Below, one piece after another: positions 48,431 through 56,679 of a stretch of 64,000 nt of DNA (positions are counted from its first letter, which is position 1; each line of letters begins with the position of its first letter). Source of the stretch: Pogostemon cablin (Eukaryota > Streptophyta > Magnoliopsida > Lamiales > Lamiaceae); assembly GCA_023678885.1 (NCBI GenBank), contig CM042955.1, positions 19,479,835-19,543,834 on the forward strand, written 5' to 3'. The notes beneath the pieces were generated by a model, which searched no databases, was not told the DNA's origin, and saw only the letters and a list, made by a program, of their open reading frames with translations. The position numbers and the translations under genes are program-made.

Positions 48431-49109
48431 AGTTTTTTGACCCCATCGCACAGTTCCAGCAACACAACTCACTGTTTCATCAACTCCTTCACCCACAATC
48501 CCCGCCCCCTTTTTGTCTAATTGCTTCACATTTGAGCTGAAATTATCTGAACATTCATTCGTATTAAAAATCAATAAAGTAGAAGCTAAGTTTGGGCCCC
48601 GTGAATTTGCTTTGGTGACTGGGTTGCGGTTTGGTCCACTATCGAAAATTTCAGACAAGGGTGACTTTCTAGTCCGTGTATTTGGGGATAAGAAGAACAT
48701 TACACCGCCTCAAATTCGGGAGAAGTTTCTTGAGATTACCAACGATGATGATTCTCTTAGACTTGCTTTGTTGATAGTCCTTGTCTTCTTACTTATCCCT
48801 CAAGGTTCCAAACAATGTGTTGTTAACCTTGAATACATACGCCTTGTCGACGATCTACATCTATTTAACACCTATCCATGGGGTTTCTTCAACCTGTTGA
48901 CTGAGTTCAGGAAGTTAAAGATGTTGAGGAAGCGGTCAAGAGATGGTGAACGACCAAGACAATATTACGATGCCAACGGATTCAGCTTTGCACCGTTGGC
49001 GTGGTCATATGAAGTAATCCCCAGTCTTGGAAAGGTGTATGGTCGTTCGAGGGGGGAAGCATATCCTCGTTCGAGGGGGGAAGCATACCCACACCATTTA
49101 CCTCACTAA
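48431..49109 (+). pseudogene. DUF1985-domain fragment (transposon-associated)
   Basis: The frame from about 48,513 has no ATG (it opens with TTG) and reads EAKFGPREFALVTGLRFGP, then LEYIRLVDDLHLFNTYPWGF and FAPLAWSYEVIPSLGKVYG. These are the successive conserved blocks of DUF1985, a domain of plant Mutator-like transposon genes that also carry a Ulp1-type protease. The expected upstream part (CEFFDPIAQFQQHNSLFHQLL) lies in another frame, indicating a frameshift. The C-terminal end runs into a 24-bp tandem duplication that repeats SRGEAYPR, and then stops. No Ulp1 protease or transposase is visible downstream, so it is a fragment. Confidence 0.7.
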
Positions 49110-49378
49110 TACTCCCATATAATGACATACATTTTCACCCTATTTGAAACATCCTCAACAGTATAAATGAAATCAGATATCATTATTAGATGACCAATAT
49201 TAGAGTTCTTAATAAAAATAACCATAGGTTACAACACAATAACTGAAAGAAAGACACAACCCTACCATATTTTCATGGATTATTAATAGTCTAATTACTA
49301 CAATGACGGCGTGAAAGAGGAATGGTTAAAACAAAACTTGAAAATTCATTGCTCTTATGCACAAAGTCGAAAATTTTT
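49110..49378. other. Gap between DUF1985 fragment and Myb/SANT-like gene
   Basis: No gene is seen; includes the probable 3' UTR of the minus-strand gene that ends at 49,379. Confidence 0.4.
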
Positions 49379-49990
49379 CTAATTGCTCCGACCCCAAAAA
49401 TCATACGGATTCCTGCCACAAGCACAATTTGGATAATAGAAGTCAAGCGCAGGCTTCTTGTTGTAGAGAGAACTTGGTGTAGGGATTGGTTGCTTTCTCT
49501 TGAATTGACTAAAAGTGAAATCCAAGCAATCCCAGATACTATCACCTTCGTTTTTCAACCTTTCAGCAGCGGGATTGTTCTACAAAATAACAATATTAAA
49601 AAGCTTATTCACCACCGGTTGTTTACTCTGAACATGTAAACAAAGATGCACCTGAATAATTTTGGCCCACGTCTCCTCCTCAGCGTGTAGCGTTTGAGTG
49701 ACAGTACATACTTGCATATCTGGCAGTCCCTTGAGCTCGTCGAAAAGGGTAAAGCGTGACTTGAACTCCTTGATCTTATGCCGCACGTTGGAGTGGGTGA
49801 AAAACTTCCCTTCTTTGTTGATCAGCATCTCGGTGATGTCATTCAGCAGCCCGTCGTCCATCTCCTCTGATGTCCATCTACCTTCCTGAAACACGTCGCA
49901 CATGATGTTAGCTAAAGCTCTTTCATTCATAGTAGTCCACGTATAGAGCCAAAACATGTGATCCACTTGATGGTTATCACCAGTATCCAT
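49379..49990 (-). CDS. Myb/SANT-like DNA-binding domain protein
   Basis: Two exons on the minus strand, 49990-49652 and 49579-49379, with a 72-bp intron (CAG/GTGCATC donor, TTTTGTAG acceptor) in phase 0; 179 aa. The ATG at 49,990 is preceded by an in-frame TAG. Residues about 17-110 form the trihelix-like Myb/SANT domain: YTWTTMNERALANIMCDVF, then VRHKIKEFKSRFTLFDELK and EEETWAKIIQ. The end (DSIWDCLDFTF) matches the conserved tail block of this family. Such proteins are abundant in plants; many are the DNA-binding partner ORF of PIF/Harbinger transposons or derived from it. No matching transposase or TIRs are seen beside it, so it may be a host gene or a solitary copy. Confidence 0.75.
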
Positions 49991-50613
49991 CTAATAAACC
50001 CACTAATGAATTTAGTTGTTAGCGAAGGTTGTGGTGTCGAACTGAATTCATAGTGAGCAATATAAAGCCAATACCAACACTTTTTTTGCCATGAATGATA
50101 CATCTATATCCATGCAGTGTTAGGTGAATCAAATCTTTTGGAAAAAAGTATCATCGGACATTTAATACATAAGATCAGTTAAGGACGATTTTCTAGCATG
50201 AAGCACTTAACTCAATCATATTTCAAACTTCTAATTCTCGCATCAGTATTTGGTAATGGGGAAGTTCTAAAGAAATGTACTTCCTTAATTATTTTATGTG
50301 CTGGGTAGTTAAATCATAAATTTTATTCCCTAATCAATGCATGTTATTTTCGTTATAGGTGTGGCTCTCCTTAAAGTCACTCACCATTTTAGTAGATTAG
50401 CTCATTCTCGGCATTGAACATACTCTATCATTTTTCACGTAATGGTTAATCTTTATATTTATTCACCATTCATAACTTAACATGTCATCATTGTTGAATG
50501 TGAAATTTTTAAAGTAGATTAATTAGATTGCTAGAGAGTAAACAAAATGTGGGTCATCGAATATATTAGAGTTTGGTTGCGGATGAAGTGACTGTTAACA
50601 TTTTTTGAGGAAA
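49991..50613. other. Promoter side of Myb/SANT-like gene up to the LTR
   Basis: AT-rich DNA without recognised gene; ends at the inferred left border of the Athila-like LTR. Confidence 0.4.
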
Positions 50614-50828
50614 TGATGAGTGTGTAAATTCACAAGTTTAGCACCATGTTTTGTGCTAGTTTTGGAGAGTTTTGAGGTGGAAATAGGTGAAAAACCTATA
50701 TATATTGTGAATTAGCATGAATCAGGTATTAATGGAGCTATTTAAGTGGTTTTCATAGCAAAAACGAAGTGGAAGTGCCAAGAATCGAAGAGACAAAGTC
50801 GAGACCACGCGAACTGCGAAGGAAAGAG

Positions 50829-51116
50829 TAGGGTTCGACCTAATGGAGGAGGGTTCGACCTCTCCTATAGGTCGAACCAGCATTGTGGAACAGCAGAAGA
50901 TGTGTTCGACCACGACGTTGGGGGTTCGACCTGACAGTTGGTCGAACCAGGAGCAAAAATTGTCCAGTAACGTGGTTCGACCTGGGGTTCGACCAAGACC
51001 TGAGTGGTTCGACCTGTGCAAGAGGTCGAACCAAACGCAGAATGTGTCCAGTAACAGGGTTCGACCTGGGGTTCGACTTGTTGGCCAGTGGTTCGACCTG
51101 TTGACGAGGTCGAACC
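50829..51116. repeat. GGTTCGACC/GGTCGAACC inverted-motif array in the LTR
   Basis: Forward motifs GGTTCGACC start at 50,832, 50,852, 50,903 (one mismatch), 50,923, 50,974, 50,986, 51,006, 51,058, 51,070 and 51,090. Pairs are 20 bp apart (50,832/50,852; 50,903/50,923; 50,986/51,006; 51,070/51,090) or 12 bp apart (50,974/50,986; 51,058/51,070). Each last motif is followed by its complement GGTCGAACC, making hairpins of about 27 nt with a 9-10-bp stem and a loop of about 7 nt. Confidence 0.95.
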
Positions 51117-51172
51117 AAAATGCGAAAATTTACCTTATCCGGATTTTCGAGGCCAAAACGCGTGAGATAACT

Positions 51173-52056
51173 TGAAAAGCCCATTCCAAGCCCTAGAGAC
51201 GTGATTACAAGTATAAAAGAAGGCTCATGCAACCGAGAGAGAGAGAGACATCATGATACAAGAGAGGAGTGAAGAAAAGAGATTAGTGATCCATCTGGAG
51301 AGCTGTGACAGAGATTCAGCTGGAGATTCAAGTAAGATTGGTCCATCTAACCATGATTGTTCTTAGATCAATCATGGGCTAGAGCCACTTCGGTAGTTCT
51401 AGGGTTATGAAGGTTTCATGAGTTAATTTGTATTTCATGTGTATACTTCGTACAACACTACTTGTGGTTTATTTTATATAAGATTGCACGTTTTTAATCC
51501 ATACTCATAGTTGTTTTGTGCATCATTAATCATTGTGTAGAGTCTGAATACATAACATGGTTATTGATTGAGTGCGTTTACTGTTGAGCAGGGTTTATTG
51601 TTATAATTCTAAGTGAAAAGCCCATTCCAAGCCCTAGAGACGTGATTACAAGTATAAAAGAAGGCTCATGCAGTCGAGAGAGAGAGAGAGACATCGTGAT
51701 ACAAGAGAGGAGTGAAGAAAAGAGATTAGTGATCCATCCGGAGGGTTGTAACAGAGATTCAGCTGGAGATTCAAGTAAGATTGGTTCATCTAACCATGAT
51801 TGTTCTTAGATCAATCATGGGCTAGAGCCACTTCGGTAGTTCTAGGGTTATGAAGTTTTCATGAGTTAATTTGTATTTCGTGTGTATACTCCGTACAATA
51901 CTACTTGTGGTTTATTTTATATAAGATTGCACGTTTTTAATCCATACTCATAGTTGTTTTGTGCATCATTAATCGTTGTGTAGAGTCTGAATACATAACA
52001 TGGTTATTGATTGAGTGTGTTCACTGTTGAGCAGAGTTTATTGTTATAATTCTAAG
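51173..52056 (+). repeat. 441-bp tandem duplication carrying the LTR promoter
   Basis: Unit 1 starts at 51,173 and unit 2 at 51,614 (TGAAAAGCCCATTCCAAGCC). The copies differ at only a few positions (for example CAACCGAG/CAGTCGAG). Each contains a TATA box in AAGTATAAAAGAAGG (TATAAAA at about 51,213 and 51,654) followed by a GA-rich leader. Confidence 0.95.
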
Positions 52057-52650
52057 TGAAGGGGTTCCGAAGTCTTATTAGAACTGTCTTATATGAATGT
52101 TTGTTAATTGAATTGAATTTGGATTGACAAGTAGGATAAAGAGTATGACTTTATAGTACCTAAAAAGGGAGATCAAATCGGGTTAGAGTACTAAGTGCAC
52201 GGGAAATAATTGATTATGATAGTACATAGAAAGGGAGGTGGAGCATACGTCTTGCTCTGAGGATACTCACACATGTCAAAACCTTATCTATTTGTGTCTA
52301 TAGAATAGATTCGCATGGTCTAGTGATGCGTCCATAAACCACAAGGCAGAGTCGGACATCGACACACGAAAGTATGAATTAACAAAGAAAACTGGATGGC
52401 CTGACGAACTACCTATCATCTTAATTGATCACCACTATTATTTACTTGTTCTTGTTATTTATTAGTTATTCAAATTGTTACTTAAACCAATTGTTTAATT
52501 CAAAATAGTCATAATCTACTAGAACGTAATTAAATTGATATTTATCCGTCCCGTGGATTCGATATTTAACTTGGTCACCTTCGAAACTACAATTGATATC
52601 CTTCATACTTGGGGATTAATTGTGTGTTGAGAAAACGCTCATCAAGTTTT

Positions 52651-52668
52651 TGGCGCTGTTGCCGGGGA
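52651..52668 (+). other. Primer binding site (tRNA-Asp type)
   Basis: TGGCGCTGTTGCCGGGGA lies 6 nt after the LTR end. It differs at one base from the sequence complementary to the 3' end of plant tRNA-Asp(GUC), which many plant Ty3/gypsy elements use as primer. Confidence 0.8.
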
Positions 52669-52754
52669 CGGCTTAAAATATCTTTTTGTTATTTCTAGTT
52701 TGTTAGGGCTATTTAACTTGTTTTGCTATTTTAATTCTAGTTCTTTTTAGGTGT

Positions 52755-55087
52755 ATGCTCACGAGATCAAAGAAAGGTGAACTTGAACCCTATAATCCTA
52801 AAATCGGAGCGTCGTCAAGAAAGAAGAAGAAGAAGAAGAAGAAGAAGAAGAGCAAGACAAAGACTATTGATCCAACTGAAGCTCTGAATTTTAGAGTTGA
52901 AGTTGACGAGCAGATTTCGCAACGATTGAAGCTACAACTGAAGTTAATTCGGGAGTAGAGACAGTCAACATGGCAGTGAATCCAGATAATCTAGCCATCC
53001 GAGAGGTATTCAAAAACAATGGGGCTGGAAATTTTGGGCTTCTAGGAGCAAGGGGAACTAATTCAGCGTTAGATCTTCATCCCGCTCTTATTAGCATGAT
53101 AGAAAGGAACTCCTTTTCAGGAGGGTCTTTCGAGGATCCGCAGCAGCATTTGAATAAGTTCTTGGGCTACGCAAGTACTCAAAAAGACGCAGGAGAACAT
53201 GAAGATGCTAGGAAGATCCTCTTGTTCAAATTCTCGCTTACTGAAAAGGCGAGAGATTGGTACGACACTATCAACGCAGCTGAGTGCACCACTTGGGAGC
53301 AACTGAAGTTAAGGTTCTTGGAGAGGTACATGCCACCTTCAAAGGTGTTTAAAATGAAGCAAGACATTAACCAATTCGCTATGAGTGGAGGAGAAAAATT
53401 TCACAAAGCATGGGATAGATTCAAGGACATGCTTAGGAAGTGTCCTCAACATGGGCTATCTAAAGCTCAATATATCAGTATATTCTACAATGGATTAGAC
53501 TGTGATTCACGAGTGTTATTGGATGCTTCTTCTAATGGAGCATTGCTTACAAAGTCATCTGTAGAGGTCGAGAAGTTGTTTGAAGATATTTCGATGAATT
53601 CGAGGGATTGGTCAACTGATCGAGTTAGAGGTACTTATGTCCTTGGTAAGGTAGCTAAGGTTGAACAAGCAATGGTTAAAACAAGTAGAGAGGATGAGAT
53701 CGTCTCTAGCTTGTCCAATATCAACAAGCTACTTGAATCCCAATAGAAGCAAATCAGCGAATTATCTCAGCGCGTACCAATCATGCAGCAGGAGTTAAAG
53801 AATGAGGGACCAATCCAAGAGAAGTTGGAAGAGGCACACTATGCCATGGGTCAGAGTATTCAAGGGACTAGGTATCCAGACCAAGGAAACCGGAATTACC
53901 AAGGGCTCTATCGAGGAAACTTTAATAATCGTGGTCCCCCGGGTGGTTATCAACAGCCTAGGAGGCCGGAATTCTCGTGGAGCAATCCGAATAATGCGAT
54001 TCAACCTCCTATGGGTGTTGATCCGGGTGCTAAGGTGGAAGATGGGAAACCGGGTCTTGAGGATACTGTGAACAGATATATGACCAAAAATGATGAAATA
54101 GTGAACCGCCTTGAGGCCAAACTTGAAAAGAAAATAGATGCAAACCATGAGGTTATATCTAAGCAGGTGAAAGACCTTACATTGTTGATGGGGAGATGGC
54201 AGGGAATGTTAACAAGCTTACTCAAACTCTTGAGAAAGGGAAGTCCCATCTCAAAGTATTGAGAATCCAAGGTCCTGCAATGCCATCACATTGAGGTCGG
54301 ATACGCAATACGAGGGACCTATGAGGCCAGAATCAAATTTGGATATGTCTAGGGCCAGGTTCGACCCTGGTTCGACCAACATTGAAGGTCGAACCATACA
54401 GGGGAGGTCGAACCAACACGCTGGACACGATCAGGAGAGATTGCAGCATAGGTTCGACCAAACTGCAAATGGTTCGACTTGGCCTACAGGTCGAACCTTC
54501 GTCGAACCCAACAACTCGGAGCACTCTATTTTTCCAGAACACCGGTTCGACCAAACCAACCTTGGTTCGTCCTATCCAACAGGTCAAACCCAGGTCGAAC
54601 CGCACCACTTGGAGCACTCTATTTTGTTACAGCAACGGTTCGACCACGACAGTAATGGTTCGACCTATCAAACAGGTCGAACCTTGGTCGAACCTGATGT
54701 TGGAAGAAGTACAGTAGGCCGGTTCGACCTAGGTACCCATGGTTTGACCTATCCCACAGGTCGAACCCAGGTCGAACCTCAAATTAAAAAAGAGAGCCGT
54801 TGTCCAGAAGCAAGGTTCGACCAGTACGTACATGGTTCGACCTGTTCCACAGGTCGAACCCTAGTTGAACCCCACCAGAAAATGCCTTTTGCCACTCTGA
54901 ACACTCTCGATGATGTTGATGCTACTCCAGTGGTTCAGAATGAACAAAGTACTGAGATAATAGCTGAGAAAAAGTGGGAGAGAGCCAAGCGTTTGAGAGC
55001 CGAAAAGGAGAAAGCGGAGAAGGTTGATCGTGATGAATGAGGGATTCCCAAAACAAAGATACCTCCGCCGTTTCCTTACAAGCTTGT
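52755..55087 (+). pseudogene. Decayed Athila-type gag (start of gag-pol)
   Basis: Begins at the ATG at 52,755 (MLTRSKKGELEP) with a poly-Lys tract. A frame change near 52,925 leads into the main gag frame (52,970-53,746), which holds the Retrotrans_gag core: DPQQHLNKFLGY, KILLFKFSLTEKARDWY, WEQLKLRFLERYMPPSK and FHKAWDRFKDMLRKCPQHG. A TAG at 53,744 (in a Gln context) interrupts the frame, which continues without shift from 53,747 to about 54,200. A further frame change leads into the last open frame (54,291-55,040) with ITLRSDTQYEGP, the repeat region, and a Lys/Glu-rich end (EIIAEKKWERAKRLRAEKEK). The stop at 55,038 is followed in frame by IPPPFPY, the next Athila block, so it too is probably a mutation. 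Confidence 0.8.
54355..54872 (+). repeat. GGTTCGACC/GGTCGAACC modules inside the gag reading frame
   Basis: Five modules with first motifs at 54,451, 54,544, 54,637, 54,721 and 54,814 and second motifs exactly 20 bp later, plus a less regular start at 54,359. Each second motif forms a 27-nt hairpin (10-nt arms, 7-nt loop) with AGGTCGAACC, and a second reverse motif follows 12 bp later. In the open frame 54,291-55,040 each module encodes a form of RFDQ-x3-GSTYPTGRTLVEP, about 20 residues in a period of 28-31 residues, so DNA palindrome and peptide repeat coincide. Confidence 0.95.
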
Positions 55088-55406
55088 TGTAACAACAAAT
55101 TTTTGTATTTATAATAAAATAAATACAAATTGAATTATAAAGATAATCCGATGTGGATTGAACTTGATAATTAAGGAAACGATCGCTATTAATCCTCTGA
55201 TTCTTCTCTCGAACCAACGTGGCTTGACTTGACTTTGACTTTGTCTTGTCTTTGACTTGACTTGTGTGTGCGCTGACTTTGTTGACTGCACTGACTTTGT
55301 GTGTTGAGTCGGATCTTCGTCTGAAGCTTGTCCGGACTCGAATTAGGGACTTGTAACGTTTATCCAGAGGCGTCGAGCCTTTGTTTGGATTAAACGTGTT
55401 TGATGT

Positions 55407-55575
55407 GAAAACACTCGATCTGGGGGGCTTAGCACCTTTATCCCGGGTCGTACGTCGTTCTTAGCTCGAAGAACACTGAAGAACTTAGTGTGTGGAAAAC
55501 ACTCGATCTGGGGGGCTTAGCACCTTAATCCCGGGTAGTATATCATTCTTCGCCTTGAAGATCTTGAGGAGCGTT
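55407..55575 (-). repeat. 88-bp direct repeat in R-U5
   Basis: GAAAACACTCGATCTGGGGG and the next ~25 bp (AGCACCTT, ATCCCGGGT) start at 55,407 and 55,495; flanking parts are more diverged. Confidence 0.85.
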
Positions 55576-55650
55576 GCTCGTGTTTCAATCTCTTCAAAGT
55601 GTCTGTGTCTTCAGAAGCTTCAGTGTGTTTCAAATGAAGGGAGGAGACCC

Positions 55651-55660
55651 CTTTATATAG
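55651..55660 (-). promoter_or_regulatory. LTR TATA box
   Basis: CTATATAAAG on the minus strand, followed by GGGGTCTCC, correctly oriented to transcribe the retrotransposon. Confidence 0.7.
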
Positions 55661-55810
55661 GTGAGAGGTGAAGACCCCCTCATAAATGCCCTGCATTCTG
55701 ATTGGTCCAGAGTTATTTGGGCCATATCTTGCGGGCTTGGACTTCCACTGGTTTGGGCTGTAATCAGGCCTATTTTATTTGAGCCTGATTTAATTTGTAC
55801 GGGCTTGGGG

Positions 55811-55946
55811 TCAGGCCTCATTTAATTTGGGGCTTGCTTGACTTGGGTCAGGCCTCATTTAATTTGGGGCTTGCTTGACTTGGGTCAGGCCTCATTTAAT
55901 TTGGGGCTTGCTTGACTTGGGCCAGACCTCATTTAATTTGAACCCC
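55811..55946 (-). repeat. 37-bp tandem repeat in U3, ~3.7 copies
   Basis: TCAGGCCTCATTTAATTTGG starts at 55,811, 55,848 and 55,885, with a diverged copy (CCAGACCTC) at 55,922; the period is exactly 37 bp. Confidence 0.95.
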
Positions 55947-56083
55947 TTTTAATTTGTTGGGCTCAAATTATTTATTAATTTACTTTAAGAATTAATTTAT
56001 TTAAATTCCAAAGTAAATTAATATTTAATTAATAAAATCCACGTGTTGCCATTTAATTGGACCGTAAATTTTAAATGCTTACA

Positions 56084-56094
56084 AATGCCCCCTT
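56084..56094 (-). other. Polypurine tract
   Basis: Minus-strand AAGGGGGCATT directly abuts the LTR start TGTAAGC, as expected for plus-strand DNA priming in retrotransposons. Assigned by position. Confidence 0.6.
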
Positions 56095-56356
56095 GCGGTT
56101 TGTTCACGGGCGCCACGTCTTGAGGTGAAGGAATCGCAAAAATCCATTTCTTTTTTTCAACCCTTGTAATGTGGGCTCTTGTAATTGAGATATTACTTTT
56201 TCCAAGTAATAATTTTTCTTGGCCCAAAATTTATTTTTTTCTAGTGGCCCTAATTTATTTATTTTTTTTATTATATTTTTTTTAAGTGGCCCAATTCATC
56301 TTCTTAGGCCCAAACCAACTTCCTTCCTTTCTTAATTACAAGAAGATACGGGAGAC

Positions 56357-56476
56357 AAGAAATAGAGACAGATTTGTTTCTTGCTCATCAAGATACCTTC
56401 CATATCTTTGCTCAAAAAGAAATAGAAACAGATTTGTTTCTTGCTCATCAAGATATCTTCCATATCTTTGCTCAAA
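56357..56476. repeat. 60-bp tandem duplication upstream of the antisense gene
   Basis: AAGAAATAGAGACAGATTTG at 56,357 and AAGAAATAGAAACAGATTTG at 56,417; copies are nearly identical and end CATATCTTTGCTCAAAAA. Confidence 0.95.
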
Positions 56477-56550
56477 AATAAAGAAATTTCTTGAGATCCT
56501 GAGAGATTTCAATCATGCAAATAATTTCCATAATTTGCTCAGCCTCTCCA

Positions 56551-56558
56551 CTATATAA
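56551..56558 (+). promoter_or_regulatory. Candidate TATA box of the antisense gene
   Basis: CTATATAAGAAGGACCC on the plus strand, about 2.1 kb before the coding start, outside the LTR and on the strand of the passenger gene. Confidence 0.55.
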
Positions 56559-56679
56559 GAAGGACCCGGTGCATTTGATTTCTTCATCAACAAAACGTAA
56601 TACAATTACAGTTATAATTTCTTTTCTTTTCCTCATTTTTTTTTTGTTCTCCATCATCAAGCATTGCCTACTATTGTTG

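Larger units (their letters stand above)
50614..52644 (+). repeat. 5' LTR of the Athila-like element (2031 bp)
   Basis: Starts TGATGAGTGTG and ends ACGCTCATCA, so the termini TGATGAG/CTCATCA are inverted. It ends 6 nt before the primer site. It contains the inverted-motif array (50,829-51,116) and a tandem duplication that includes the TATA box. No second LTR is in the window, so the left border rests on the terminal inverted repeat only. Confidence 0.65.
50614..55087 (+). mobile_element. Athila-like Ty3/gypsy retrotransposon, interrupted
   Basis: Order seen: 5' LTR (50,614-52,644), tRNA-Asp-type primer site (52,651), gag with the TLRS...YEGP and PPPFPY blocks. The gag lineage signature (SFEDPQQHLNKFLGY, WEQLKLRFLERYMPP, CPQHGLSK) matches the Athila group. 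The reading frame breaks off at 55,087 within PPPFPY, where a minus-strand element begins. Protease, reverse transcriptase, integrase and the 3' LTR are not in the window and may lie beyond the inserted element. Gag is broken by frameshifts and a stop, so this copy cannot make a full gag protein. Confidence 0.75.
55088..56083 (-). repeat. 3' LTR of the Tat-like element (996 bp)
   Basis: On the minus strand it starts TGTAAGCATTT (56,083) and ends GTTGTTACA (55,088), giving TGTAA/TTACA inverted termini. The preceding minus-strand AAGGGGGCATT (56,094-56,084) is a suitable polypurine tract. A minus-strand TATA box CTATATAAAG is at 55,660-55,651, dividing U3 (~430 bp) from R-U5 (~560 bp). U3 holds 37-bp tandem repeats (55,811-55,946). 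Downstream of TATA an 88-bp direct repeat (GAAAACACTCGATCTGGGG at 55,407 and 55,495) is present. Confidence 0.7.

Noticed and set aside
48089..48540. Pro/Thr-rich open frames
   Set aside because: Compositional artefact of a C-rich strand; only the DUF1985 blocks downstream are recognisable.
50829..51116. CRISPR-like regular array
   Set aside because: This is plant nuclear DNA, motifs occur in both orientations, and spacers are not of uniform repeat-spacer architecture.
54291..54717. Open frames on the minus strand and in other frames across the gag array
   Set aside because: Because motifs are self-complementary, several frames stay open by symmetry; only the plus-strand frame continues gag on both sides.
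50829..54872. GGTTCGA resembles the B box of tRNA genes (GGTTCGANTCC)
   Set aside because: The motif continues CC and then T or A, so the conserved last positions of the B box do not fit. No A box at the proper distance, no cloverleaf and no T-run terminator were seen. The repeat units are better explained as palindromic modules.
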